A DNA stretch of 64,000 bases from an uncultured Actinomycetes bacterium (lineage in GTDB: Bacteria; Actinomycetota; Coriobacteriia; Coriobacteriales; Atopobiaceae), in contig OMWB01000004.1 of assembly GCA_900314645.1 (NCBI GenBank), forward strand, positions 22,502-86,501, read 5' to 3'. Positions 1 to 7,906 of the stretch are shown here, piece after piece (the stretch's first letter is position 1; every line of letters starts with the position of its first letter). The notes under the pieces were generated by a model. The model was given only the letters and a program-made list of their open reading frames with translations. It had not been told where the DNA came from and searched no databases. The translations under genes were made by a program, and so were the position numbers.

Positions 1-1
1 C

Positions 2-517
2 GCACTCGGTGTGACATCCGCGCACATCGTGGGGCACTCAGATGGCGGCATCGAGGCCCTGCTCATGGCACGCGACTACGCCGACCGAGTGCGCTCCATC
101 GTCGCTGGTGGCGCAAACCTCACCCCCGAGGGCGTCATCGACGAGTGGGACACCGAGGCCTCTGCCGAGCGTGGACGCGCTTGGGCAACGTGGGTCGAGG
201 AAGGGCATCTGCCTGCCGAGGTAGACCCCACCCTTATGCCGTCTGTGGAGGACACCCGTATCGATGCGGAGCTTCTCCAGCTCATGCTCGACGAACCGCA
301 TATCGAGGCGTCATCGCTCTCTACGATCTCGTGCCCTGCCTGCGTGCTTGTGGGCGAGCATGACTGCATTACCCGCGAAGAGACCGAGGCCATCGCCCAT
401 GCCATTCCTGGCGCTCGGCTGGTCACGGTACCCGATATGGGGCACAGCCTGCCACGCAAAGCTCCGGACAGCGTTGCGACGCAAGTGCTCGTCAACATCG
501 TGCTCGCAGACCGATAA
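2..517 (+). CDS. alpha/beta hydrolase, 5' end outside the window
   Basis: This is the C-terminal part of an alpha/beta-fold hydrolase. The open frame runs to the left edge, so the true start lies outside; the GTG at position 11 is internal. The nucleophile elbow GHSDGG (nucleophile Ser) is visible within the first 20 residues, the acid is probably in VGEHDCIT, and the catalytic His is in DMGHSL near the C-terminus. The family includes esterases, C-C hydrolases and haloperoxidase-like enzymes, and the substrate cannot be read from sequence. It converges on the cyclophilin gene, with the long hairpin at 519-630 filling the whole gap. Confidence 0.85.
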   Translation, partial: ALGVTSAHIVGHSDGGIEALLMARDYADRVRSIVAGGANLTPEGVIDEWDTEASAERGRAWATWVEEGHLPAEVDPTLMPSVEDTRIDAELLQLMLDEPHIEASSLSTISCPACVLVGEHDCITREETEAIAHAIPGARLVTVPDMGHSLPRKAPDSVATQVLVNIVLADR

Positions 518-518
518 C

Positions 519-630
519 CTGCGATCGTTGACACTCTGAGGCCCGTCTACGTCAACACCCGCCTCTGGGAAGTTTGCTTCCCAGAGGCGGGTGTTGACGT
601 AGACGGGCCTCAGAGTGTCAACGATCGCAG
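519..630. repeat. 54-bp perfect inverted repeat (GTTGAC-type hairpin, copy 1)
   Basis: Positions 519-572 are exactly complementary to 577-630, leaving a 4-base loop (TTTG). The element begins 2 bp after the stop of the hydrolase gene and ends 4 bp before the stop of the cyclophilin gene, so it fills the convergent gap. Each arm carries GTTGAC and GTCAAC 18 bases apart. It shares this layout with 39454-39545 and 46046-46140. A role as bidirectional terminator is plausible, but the stem is far longer than a terminator needs and there is no clear T tract. Confidence 0.95.
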
Positions 631-634
631 TGAG

Positions 635-1288
635 CTAGTCGTCAATGGTGATGGAGGCAATGACCGGCTGGTCTTCAGGGGCAACCGTTCCATTGCCATC
701 CTGAACAGGCGTGTTCTCCGCAATCGCGTCGACGACCTCCATGCCCTCGATCACGCGACCAAAGGCGGCGTACTTGCCGTCAAGCGAATCCATGCTGTCC
801 TGGTGGACGATGAAGAACTGCGAGCTTGCGGAGTCGTAGTCAGAGGCACGCGCCATGGAGATGACCCCACGCTGGTGTGGAATGACGTTGGTGACGCCGT
901 TGGCGTAGAACTCGCCCTTGATGTTCCTGCCTGAACCACCAGTGCCGTTGCCGTAGGGGTCACCGCCCTGAATCATGAATCCGGCAATGATGCGGTGGAA
1001 CGTCAGGCCATCGTAGAAGCCGTCAGAGGCAAGGTCCATGAAGTTCTTCACGGTGATGGGAGCCTGGTCTCCGTAGAGCTCGAGCTTGATGGTCCCAAAG
1101 TTGTCCACTCGAATGGTCGCATGATGCGTTCCCGAAGTATCGGTGGTATCGAACTCCGTTTCGGTGGCGACGGGCGTGAGATCTGGCTGCTCTTCCTCGC
1201 TCGTGGAGCTCTTGCCGCCACAGGCGGCCAGCACTGACGAGGCGACCGCACCCGTCAGGCCCAAAAACGATCGACGACTGATGTTCAT
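635..1288 (-). CDS. Secreted lipoprotein cyclophilin-type peptidyl-prolyl isomerase
   Basis: A 217-residue protein that catalyses cis-trans isomerisation of prolyl bonds, probably outside the membrane. The N-terminus has a twin-arginine motif (SRRSFLG) followed by a hydrophobic stretch and a lipobox LAAC with Cys23, so it is likely exported by Tat and lipidated. The cyclophilin domain fills residues ~55-215, with FHRIIAGFMIQGGDP and SSQFFIVH typical of the family. The ATG at 1288 was chosen because AAGGAG precedes it and the signal starts there. It lies 13 bp downstream of the ABC exporter pair on the same strand and may be the last gene of that transcript. Confidence 0.92.
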   Translation of the reverse strand: MNISRRSFLGLTGAVASSVLAACGGKSSTSEEEQPDLTPVATETEFDTTDTSGTHHATIRVDNFGTIKLELYGDQAPITVKNFMDLASDGFYDGLTFHRIIAGFMIQGGDPYGNGTGGSGRNIKGEFYANGVTNVIPHQRGVISMARASDYDSASSQFFIVHQDSMDSLDGKYAAFGRVIEGMEVVDAIAENTPVQDGNGTVAPEDQPVIASITIDD

Positions 1289-1301
1289 AAGCAGATTCTC
1301 C

Positions 1302-3347
1302 TTAGTCGAGCTCAAACGCGCCCGTGTAGAGCTGGTAGTAGGTGCCCTTCAGAGCAATCAGCTCCTCGTGCGTACCCTTCTCAATGATACGTCCGTGATC
1401 GAGGACGATGATTACGTCGGAATTACGAACGGTTGAGAGGCGGTGCGCGATGACGAAGGTGGTACGACCCTCCATCAGGGCATCCATGCCGCGGCTCACG
1501 ATCTGCTCGGTACGGGTGTCGATGGAGCTCGTTGCCTCGTCCAGGATCATGACTGGCGGGTCCGCCACCGCGGCGCGCGCAATGGACAGCAGCTGACGCT
1601 GGCCCTGAGAGAGCGCCTCGGCGTTGTCGGTGAGCATGGTGTTGTAGCCCTCCGGCAGACGGGAGATGAACGAGTGGGCGCCTACCAGCTTGGCAGCCTG
1701 GATGCACTGCTCGTCGGTGGCATCGAGACGACCGTAGCGGATGTTGTCCATGACGGTACCCGTGAACAGGTTGACTTCCTGCAGCACGATGCCAAGGGAG
1801 CGACGCAGCGACTCCTTCTTGATCTTGTTGATGTTGATGCCGTCGTAGCGAATCTTGCCGTCGGCGATGTCGTAGAAGCGGTTGATGAGGTTGGTGATGG
1901 TGGTCTTACCCGCACCCGTCGCACCAACGAATGCCACCTTCTGGCCTGGGAAGGCATCCAGCGAAATGTTGTGCAGCACGATGTGCTCGGGCACGTAGCC
2001 GAAGTCGACGTCGTCGAGCACCACGTCGCCCATGACGGGAATGTAGTCGACCGTGTTGGTCTCCTGATGCGGGTGCTTCCAGGCCCAGATGCCACTGCGG
2101 TCCGTAGGCTCAAGCTCCTCCAGCACGTCAACCATGTCATCGTCCATGCGGACGCGCACGAGCTGGACATAGCCCTCGTCGGTCTCGGGCACCTCATCAA
2201 GCAGCTGGAAGATGCGCTCGGCACCGGCGAGACCCATCACCACGAAGTTGATCTGGTGCGAAATCTGGCCGATGGAGCCCGCGAAGCGCTTGGTGAGGTT
2301 AAGGAACGGGATGCAGATGTCGATGGTCAGTGCCATGCCCGAGAGGCACGGATTGGGGATGCCCATGGTGAGGAAGAAACCGCCGGCAAGCGCAACCACC
2401 ACATAGGCAAGGTTGCCGAGGTTCATGAGGATGGGGCCCAGGATGTTGGAGTAGATGTTGGCTTGCTTGGCTGCCTCAAAGAGCTCGTCGTTCACCTGGT
2501 CGAACTGCTCCTGCATCTGCTTCTCGTGCGTGAAGACCTTGATGACCTTCTCGCCGTTCATGGCCTCCTCGGCAAAGCCCTCGGCACGGCCGATGGCATG
2601 CTGCTGAGCGAGGAAGAAGCGCGAGGAGCGCCCGCCCATGAACTTGGTGAACCAGCCCATGAATCCAACCATCACGAGCACCACGCAGGTCAGCGGGATG
2701 GAGTACCACAGCATGATCGCCGTGATCGAGACCATGGCGATGATCATGTTGAGCAGGTTGGGCAACGCCACGCCAATGAGCTGACGCAGGGCGTCGACGT
2801 CGTTGGTGTAGTAGCTCATGACGTCGCCGCGCTTATTCTGGTCGAAGAAGCGGATGGGCAGGTCTTCCATGTGGTCGAACATCTTGTTGCGCATCTTCAT
2901 GAGGGTGCCCTGCGTCAGGAAGGCGCCCAGCTGGTTCTGCGCAATCTGCGCCGCGATGACGATCACATACACGCCGATAAGCGACATGAGGATCTTCTGA
3001 ATCTCCGGCTGAGCGGATGCCCAGTCGCCACTCTGCCAGAAGCGGCCAATGACGTCGATGGACTTCTGTAGAAAGACGCTCGGCAGCGTAGAGAGGGCCG
3101 CGCCAATCACCACGCAGGCAAGCATGGCCACAAGCTGCACGGGATAGAACGAGAACACGAGTTTCATGGTGCCCTTGAGCACCGTCATGGGATTGGTCGC
3201 ACGGCGTCCACGGCTCCCCTTGCCAGGAACGCCCTTGTTCTCGCTGGCGCCACCAGGGGCTGGAGCTTCCTTAAGGCGTGCCGGGTCGGAAAGGACGGTG
3301 TCGACAGCACTCTTGGGGGTCGCGTTGTTCACAGTCTGCTTAGCCAT
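1302..3347 (-). CDS. ABC exporter half-transporter, catalytically competent subunit
   Basis: A 681-residue fusion of six membrane segments (residues ~65-350) and a nucleotide-binding domain, after a charged ~50-residue N-terminal extension. The ATPase motifs look intact: Walker A GATGAGKTT, signature LSQGQRQ, Walker B MILDEATS with the catalytic Glu, and H-loop IAHRLS. Its start overlaps the end of the upstream ABC gene by 8 bp, so the two are translated together and probably form a heterodimer (LmrCD/BmrCD/TM287-288 type). Such exporters pump drugs, lipids or peptides; the substrate is unknown. The MarR gene at the head of the operon suggests induction by a toxic compound. Confidence 0.92.
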   Translation of the reverse strand: MAKQTVNNATPKSAVDTVLSDPARLKEAPAPGGASENKGVPGKGSRGRRATNPMTVLKGTMKLVFSFYPVQLVAMLACVVIGAALSTLPSVFLQKSIDVIGRFWQSGDWASAQPEIQKILMSLIGVYVIVIAAQIAQNQLGAFLTQGTLMKMRNKMFDHMEDLPIRFFDQNKRGDVMSYYTNDVDALRQLIGVALPNLLNMIIAMVSITAIMLWYSIPLTCVVLVMVGFMGWFTKFMGGRSSRFFLAQQHAIGRAEGFAEEAMNGEKVIKVFTHEKQMQEQFDQVNDELFEAAKQANIYSNILGPILMNLGNLAYVVVALAGGFFLTMGIPNPCLSGMALTIDICIPFLNLTKRFAGSIGQISHQINFVVMGLAGAERIFQLLDEVPETDEGYVQLVRVRMDDDMVDVLEELEPTDRSGIWAWKHPHQETNTVDYIPVMGDVVLDDVDFGYVPEHIVLHNISLDAFPGQKVAFVGATGAGKTTITNLINRFYDIADGKIRYDGININKIKKESLRRSLGIVLQEVNLFTGTVMDNIRYGRLDATDEQCIQAAKLVGAHSFISRLPEGYNTMLTDNAEALSQGQRQLLSIARAAVADPPVMILDEATSSIDTRTEQIVSRGMDALMEGRTTFVIAHRLSTVRNSDVIIVLDHGRIIEKGTHEELIALKGTYYQLYTGAFELD

Positions 3348-5364
3348 TCAGATCGCCCCCTTCCATAGACTCTCCCCGCAAGGCAGTGTTTGCCATCTTT
3401 GAGCTCGCGCTCTTGAAGGGGCCCTCGTGCTCGTGCTTGCGCGTGTGCTCGGCGGGGACCACCGTCACGTGTTCGCGCGCAGCGGCGATGTCGTCAGAAG
3501 ACACGTTGGCGGCGCGATCCTCGACCGGCTCACCGATGCCACTCACGGGGTCCGTGACCTCCTGACCAGCGAGCGCCTCGTCATGGCTCGCCTTGTTCTG
3601 CGTGAGGTAGACCTCACGGTAGATGTCGGAGGTCTTGAGCAGTTCCTCGTGGGTGCCAACGGCAGAGATGCAACCGTTGTCCATGACGATGATGCGGTCG
3701 GCATCCTCGACGGAGCCGGTGCGCTGGGCAATGATGATCTTGGTGGTCTCAGGGATGAAGCTCTTGAAACCAGCGCGAATGAGCTTGTCCGTCTTGGTGT
3801 CGACAGCGCTCGTAGAGTCGTCCAGGATGAGGATCTTGGGCTTCTTCAGCAGGGCACGCGCGATGCACAGACGCTGCTTCTGGCCACCGGAAACGTTGGA
3901 GCCACCCTGCTCGATGTAAGTGTCGTAGCCATCGGGGAAGGTCTGGATGAACTCGTCGGCCTGGGCGAGCTTGCATGCCTCGATGAGCTCTTCGTCGGTG
4001 GCGTTCTCGTCGCCCCAGCGCAGGTTGTCCTTGATGGTGCCCGAGAACAAGACGTTGCGCTGCAGCACCACGGCCACCTGGTTGCGCAGGGTGTCCATGT
4101 CGTAGTCGCGCACGTCAACCCCGCCCACGCGCACCGTGCCTTCTGTCGCGTCGTAGAGGCGGCTGATCAGCTGGATGAGGCTGGACTTAGAGGAGCCCGT
4201 GCCGCCGATGACGCCGATGACCTCACCGCTCTTGATGTGGAGGTCGATGTCGCGCAGGGCATAGCGGCCCGTCTCGGGATGGTAGGCAAAGCTCACGTTA
4301 TCGAAGTCCACGGACCCGTCAGCAACTTCCATGACCGGATTTGCTGGGTTGGAAAGGTCGGGCTTCTCGAGCAGAACCTCGCAGATGCGGCGTGCGCTCT
4401 CCTCCGCCATGGTGATCATGACGAAGATCATCGAGAGCATGTTGAGGCTCATCAGCATGGAGAAGCCATAGGTGATGAGGGCGCTCATGTTGCCCACCTG
4501 CATGGCGGCGCCCGAAGTGGTGATGATGCGCTTGGAGGCGAAGTAGATCACGGAGGCGTAGATGGTGTCCACGGCAAACGTCATGATGGGCTGGTTCCAG
4601 GCAAGGATACGCTCGGCGCCCCAGAAGTCTTGGAAGACCTCGCCAGACGCACGGTTGAACTTCTGCTTCTCGTACTCCTCGCGCACGAAGCTCTTCACCA
4701 CGCGAATGCCGGAGACGTTCTCCTCAACGCTCTCGTTCAGGCGGTCGTACTTCTTGAAGATGCGCCTAAAGATAGGCATGACCGTGCGGGCGATGGTGAT
4801 CAGGGCAAAGCCCAGCAGGAAGCCCACCACCACATAGAGCGCCGCCATCGGGCCACCGGAAATGAAGGCCATCGTGGCAGCAAACACGATCATGAGCGGG
4901 CTGCGAACGGCCGAGCGGATGATCTGCATGTAGGCCATCTGCACGTTCTGCGTGTCGGTCGTCAGGCGTGTGACCAGCGAGTTGGTGCTGAAGCGGTCAA
5001 TGTTGGAGAAGCTGAACGTCTGGATGGCAGCGAACATGTCGTGACGAAGGTTGCGCGCAAAACCCGTTGAGGCGATCGAGCACGCGATGCCGGCGATGGT
5101 GCCGCACGCCAGGCTTATCAGGGCAAGGACGGCCAGTATGGCGCCGTAGCGAGCGATGGTGCCCATCTCAACACCAGCGTTGAGCTCGTTGATCAGGTGC
5201 GAGGTGATGAACGGGATTGTGCACTCGATGACGACCTCACCCGCAACAAAAATAGGCGCGATAAGCGAGTTCTTCTTGTTTTCCCTGATGCTCCCGCCGA
5301 GAGTCTTGAAAATCTCCCCCAGCGTCAACTGCGACATGGTCTTCTCTTGCGGCTTCTGACTCAT
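3340..5364 (-). CDS. ABC exporter half-transporter with degenerate ATPase site
   Basis: A 674-residue membrane-ATPase fusion, partner of the next gene. Walker A is GGTGSSKSS and the signature VSGGQKQ is good. However, Walker B reads LILDDST, with Asp in place of the catalytic Glu, and the switch region reads IAQRTG, with Gln in place of His. This is the expected pattern for the non-catalytic half of a heterodimeric exporter. A charged tail of ~75 residues follows the ATPase domain. I chose ATG 5364, which overlaps the MarR stop (ATGA) and is preceded by GGAGG 7 bases upstream, over the slightly longer frame. Confidence 0.92.
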   Translation of the reverse strand: MSQKPQEKTMSQLTLGEIFKTLGGSIRENKKNSLIAPIFVAGEVVIECTIPFITSHLINELNAGVEMGTIARYGAILAVLALISLACGTIAGIACSIASTGFARNLRHDMFAAIQTFSFSNIDRFSTNSLVTRLTTDTQNVQMAYMQIIRSAVRSPLMIVFAATMAFISGGPMAALYVVVGFLLGFALITIARTVMPIFRRIFKKYDRLNESVEENVSGIRVVKSFVREEYEKQKFNRASGEVFQDFWGAERILAWNQPIMTFAVDTIYASVIYFASKRIITTSGAAMQVGNMSALITYGFSMLMSLNMLSMIFVMITMAEESARRICEVLLEKPDLSNPANPVMEVADGSVDFDNVSFAYHPETGRYALRDIDLHIKSGEVIGVIGGTGSSKSSLIQLISRLYDATEGTVRVGGVDVRDYDMDTLRNQVAVVLQRNVLFSGTIKDNLRWGDENATDEELIEACKLAQADEFIQTFPDGYDTYIEQGGSNVSGGQKQRLCIARALLKKPKILILDDSTSAVDTKTDKLIRAGFKSFIPETTKIIIAQRTGSVEDADRIIVMDNGCISAVGTHEELLKTSDIYREVYLTQNKASHDEALAGQEVTDPVSGIGEPVEDRAANVSSDDIAAAREHVTVVPAEHTRKHEHEGPFKSASSKMANTALRGESMEGGDLNG

Positions 5365-5813
5365 GCGCACGCCTCCTTCCCGTCCATTCCTCTCCAGAGC
5401 TCTGCCAGGCGATCGAGCATCTCCAGAAGCTGGATTCGCTCATCCTCACTCAGGCAAGAAAGGCATTCGGACTCGAACGCCTCAAATTCCCGTTTTCGCA
5501 TGATTGCCTGTGTGACGCCCTCTTCGGTAAGCGTGATGTCCATCTGGCGGCGATCCTCGTCAGAACGGGAGCGCGTGACGAGCCCTTCCATCTCAAGCTT
5601 GGAGAGGACCTCGGACAGCGCCGCCGAGCTGATGTGCGAACGCTCCTGCAGCTCGCGCTGCGAGAGCTTTCCGCCTGCTTGATGGAGTTTTGCAAGGATA
5701 TGCTGCTTACCGGAGCGACCGCCCGCATGCACATGCAAGTAGTGTCCAAAGAAGCCAAGATCATGCAGAATCCTGCGACTGAGCGGCTCCTCGTCTTGAC
5801 GTGTCTCTTTCAC
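5361..5813 (-). CDS. MarR-family transcriptional regulator of the ABC exporter
   Basis: A 150-residue winged-helix regulator. The DNA-binding part contains LSQRELQERSHISSAALSE (recognition helix region), followed by a wing with SDEDRRQMDITLTEEG, typical of MarR. The frame stays open much further upstream, but GTG 5813 is preceded by AAAGGAG at proper spacing and the homologous part starts there. It is the first gene of an operon with the two ABC genes, overlapping the next by 4 bp. It probably represses its own promoter (-35 TTGCTA, -10 TATAGT at 5836-5864), where an inverted repeat lies. Confidence 0.9.
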   Translation of the reverse strand: MKETRQDEEPLSRRILHDLGFFGHYLHVHAGGRSGKQHILAKLHQAGGKLSQRELQERSHISSAALSEVLSKLEMEGLVTRSRSDEDRRQMDITLTEEGVTQAIMRKREFEAFESECLSCLSEDERIQLLEMLDRLAELWRGMDGKEACA

Positions 5814-5835
5814 GGTGCTCCTTTCAACCCCATTT

Positions 5836-5944
5836 ACTATACGTCTGGTAGCATGAAATAGCAAGGTACCTAACGAATTTGATGCGCGCCTTCTCCGAGC
5901 GCAGAGCGTTCGTTGATTTACCTTGCAAAATGCCGCGGTATAAT
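5836..5944. promoter_or_regulatory. Divergent promoters with inverted MarR-type boxes
   Basis: On the minus strand, TTGCTA (5859-5864) and TATAGT (5836-5841) are 17 bp apart and would drive the MarR/ABC operon. On the plus strand, TATAAT (5939-5944) with TTTACC (5917-5922) would drive the cobalamin operon starting at 5990. A motif of about 17 bases, GCAAGGTACCTAACGAA at 5861-5877, recurs inverted and slightly changed at 5909-5926. Each copy overlaps a -35 element. MarR binding is inferred. Confidence 0.6.
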
Positions 5945-5989
5945 CGCTTTTTGTATGCACGAGCAGGTCGGAAGGCGGTGTGATTCGGT

Positions 5990-6262
5990 ATGAACAACGC
6001 AAGTTTCTTCAGAAACGACGCGTGCCCCTACTTCCCCTGTCACGAAGGCGTCGATCCCGAGCGGTTCAATTGTCTCTTTTGCTACTGCCCCCTCTACGCG
6101 TTGGGCCCTCGTTGCGGAGGGAACTTCGCCTACACCGCGAGCGGCGTGAAGGACTGCTCCTCATGCACGCGTCTGCACGATGGAGACGGAGGCGCTCAGA
6201 TTGTTCGCGAGCTCTTTCCGCTCTTGGCCGATCTCGCAAGACGTGAGGGAGGCCATGCGTGA
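5990..6262 (+). CDS. Cysteine-rich small metal-binding protein of the cobalamin cluster
   Basis: A 90-residue protein with nine Cys residues in its first 60 positions (CPYFPC, CLFCYC, RCGG, CSSC), resembling the cysteine-rich small domain (PF04071-like) that is often found beside or fused to cobalamin genes. Its role is unknown; binding of zinc, iron or cobalt is inferred from the cysteines. It is the first gene of the plus-strand operon and overlaps cobU by 4 bp (GTGA). No good ribosome binding site sits at normal distance from the ATG; GGAAGG is about 14 bases away. Confidence 0.75.
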   Translation: MNNASFFRNDACPYFPCHEGVDPERFNCLFCYCPLYALGPRCGGNFAYTASGVKDCSSCTRLHDGDGGAQIVRELFPLLADLARREGGHA

Positions 6263-6792
6263 GGGCGCTCGTCGTAGGAGGGTCTGGCAGCGGTAAGTCT
6301 GCCTACGCCGAGCGGCTGGTGGCACGGCTTTCCCCACACCGCACCTATGTGGCAACCATGCGAGACGATGGTCCCGAGGCAAGCGAACGTATCCTCCGTC
6401 ATCGCAGCCAGCGTGCTGGGCTGGGCTTCATTACGGTGGAATGCCCCGATTCCTTGATGGCTGCCTGCCAAGGTTCCACGGATGGCGTCGTGCTCGTGGA
6501 TGACTTGGGCAACCTGGTGGCCAACGCCCTCTTTGCTCCAGATGGCACCATGGCAGATGCTCAGACGGTTTTGGAGCGCCTGCTGAGGGAAATCGACACG
6601 CTCTCGCAGAGCTACCAGCACGTGGTCCTCGTGGGAAACGAGGTCGGCGCCGAGGGTCGGTACCCTTACGCGGAAACCAATGCCTGGGTACGAGTCATCG
6701 GAGCGCTCAACTGCCGCATCGCCGCATCGTTTGACGAGGTTACCGAGGTAGTTTCTGGCATAGCTTGCCCCGTGAAGGGGGTGTTGGCATGA
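6259..6792 (+). CDS. cobU: Adenosylcobinamide kinase/guanylyltransferase
   Basis: A 177-residue enzyme that phosphorylates adenosylcobinamide and transfers GMP to give AdoCbi-GDP, in nucleotide-loop assembly. The P-loop GGSGSGKS is at residues 7-14, and His48 in ERILRHRSQR matches the GMP-accepting His of CobU. VECP, VDDLGN and NEVGAEG correspond to later family motifs, though the segment after NEVG departs from the usual GIVPE. It overlaps the Cys-rich gene upstream and cobS downstream by 4 bp each. A second, shorter CobU-like gene follows cobS. Confidence 0.88.
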   Translation: MRALVVGGSGSGKSAYAERLVARLSPHRTYVATMRDDGPEASERILRHRSQRAGLGFITVECPDSLMAACQGSTDGVVLVDDLGNLVANALFAPDGTMADAQTVLERLLREIDTLSQSYQHVVLVGNEVGAEGRYPYAETNAWVRVIGALNCRIAASFDEVTEVVSGIACPVKGVLA

Positions 6793-7556
6793 GCGTCCTG
6801 CGCTCCATCGTCATGGCGTTTTCCTTGTTTTCGCGCATCCCCATGCCACAGGTGGACTGGAGCGAACACAACCGTCGCTTCATGATGGCCGCCTTCCCGG
6901 CCGTGGGCGCCCTTATCGGGGCGTGCCTATGGGGCTGGTGGCAGCTCTCCTCCCTGCTCGGCTTTGGCGCCATCCTACGAGCGGCAGGGCTCACGCTCAT
7001 ACCTCTTGGCATCACAGGCGGGATGCACCTCGACGGACTTGCTGACGTGGTGGACGCCCGGTCAAGCTACGCCGAGCCCGCCAAGCGACGCGAGATTCTC
7101 AAAGATCCGCACGTAGGTGCCTTTGCCGTCATGGGTGTCTGCGGATACCTCATCACGTACCTCTCCCTCGCAAGCGAAGTGAATCCTCGTTTTCTTGTTT
7201 CCCTGATCTGTGCACCCATCCTGAGCCGCTGCCTCAGCGGCTATGCCACCATCACGTTCAAGAAGGCAAGCACTGACGGCATGCTTGCCGCCGAGGGCTC
7301 TACCAGCGCAGCCGCAGCGGTGCGGCTGGTGTTGCTCGGCGTCTTTGGACTCACCGCTTGCATCATGGTCATCCGCGACGGATTCGTAGGCGCTGGCGCC
7401 GCCTTGGCAGCCGAAGTCGAACTCGCATGGGTCAAACGCACCGCCACACGCGAGTTTGGTGGCATGGGCGGAGACCTCGCCGGATACTATCTGCAGATGG
7501 CCGAGCTGTTGATGCTGGCCTGCATCGTCATTGTGGGAAGGTTGGTCGCGCTGTGA
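6789..7556 (+). CDS. cobS: Adenosylcobinamide-GDP ribazoletransferase
   Basis: A 255-residue integral membrane enzyme that joins AdoCbi-GDP to alpha-ribazole (phosphate), the last step of cobalamin assembly. FSRIPMPQ near the N-terminus and GGMHLDGLADVVDA (residues ~78-91) are family hallmarks; the acidic residues in the latter bind metal. Several hydrophobic helices follow, and FGGMGGDLAGYYLQMAE lies near the C-terminus. ATG 6789 overlaps the cobU stop (ATGA); an in-frame start further upstream would lie inside cobU. It works with cobU here and with cobT/cobC on the opposite strand. Confidence 0.93.
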   Translation: MSVLRSIVMAFSLFSRIPMPQVDWSEHNRRFMMAAFPAVGALIGACLWGWWQLSSLLGFGAILRAAGLTLIPLGITGGMHLDGLADVVDARSSYAEPAKRREILKDPHVGAFAVMGVCGYLITYLSLASEVNPRFLVSLICAPILSRCLSGYATITFKKASTDGMLAAEGSTSAAAAVRLVLLGVFGLTACIMVIRDGFVGAGAALAAEVELAWVKRTATREFGGMGGDLAGYYLQMAELLMLACIVIVGRLVAL

Positions 7557-7906
7557 TCTTGGTGGTTGGTGGGCTTGCATCTGGCAAGCGCAGCTACGTG
7601 CGGTCGCTTGGTTACGATGACGAGCAGATGGGATCGAACGTATGGGATGGAAATCCCGTCCTCGTAGAGCTAGAGGAGCTGCTGCGTACGGGCCCGCTTG
7701 ATGATGCGGCCTTTGCACACGTGGCGTCACGCGACGTGGTGTGTTGCTGCGAGGTGGGCATGGGCGTGGTGCCCATGGATGCCGGCGAGCGCATCTGGCG
7801 CGAGCGCGTGGGTCGCACGTGCGGCAAGCTCGCCTCTGAGGCAACCCGCGTGGTACGCATGGTCTGTGGCATTCCCACCATAATCAAGGACGGAGATATC
7901 GCATGA
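7553..7906 (+). CDS. Short CobU-like P-loop protein lacking the GMP-binding His
   Basis: A 117-residue protein with P-loop GGLASGKR and a C-terminal half (CEVGMGVVPMDAGERIW ... VCGIPTIIK) that matches CobU closely. The central third is missing: there is no RxxRH segment carrying the guanylylated His and no VDxL motif. It may be a kinase only, a regulatory partner of CobU, or a relic. GTG 7553 overlaps the cobS stop. The start of the next gene overlaps its own stop, so translation is coupled along the operon. Confidence 0.75.
   Translation: MILVVGGLASGKRSYVRSLGYDDEQMGSNVWDGNPVLVELEELLRTGPLDDAAFAHVASRDVVCCCEVGMGVVPMDAGERIWRERVGRTCGKLASEATRVVRMVCGIPTIIKDGDIA

Noticed and set aside
1443..3071. 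542-residue open frame on the plus strand, opposite the ABC gene
   Set aside because: It is an antisense shadow caused by high GC and codon bias. The composition (rich in Val, His, Glu, Asp, Leu) is typical of such shadows, and the sense frame has full ABC motifs.
3427..5070. 547-residue open frame on the plus strand, opposite the second ABC gene
   Set aside because: The same antisense artefact; no domain features or ribosome binding site, and the sense gene is certain.
5814..5989. Second cobalamin riboswitch before the plus-strand cobalamin operon
   Set aside because: No B12 box or other aptamer block is present; only promoter elements and MarR-type inverted boxes are visible.
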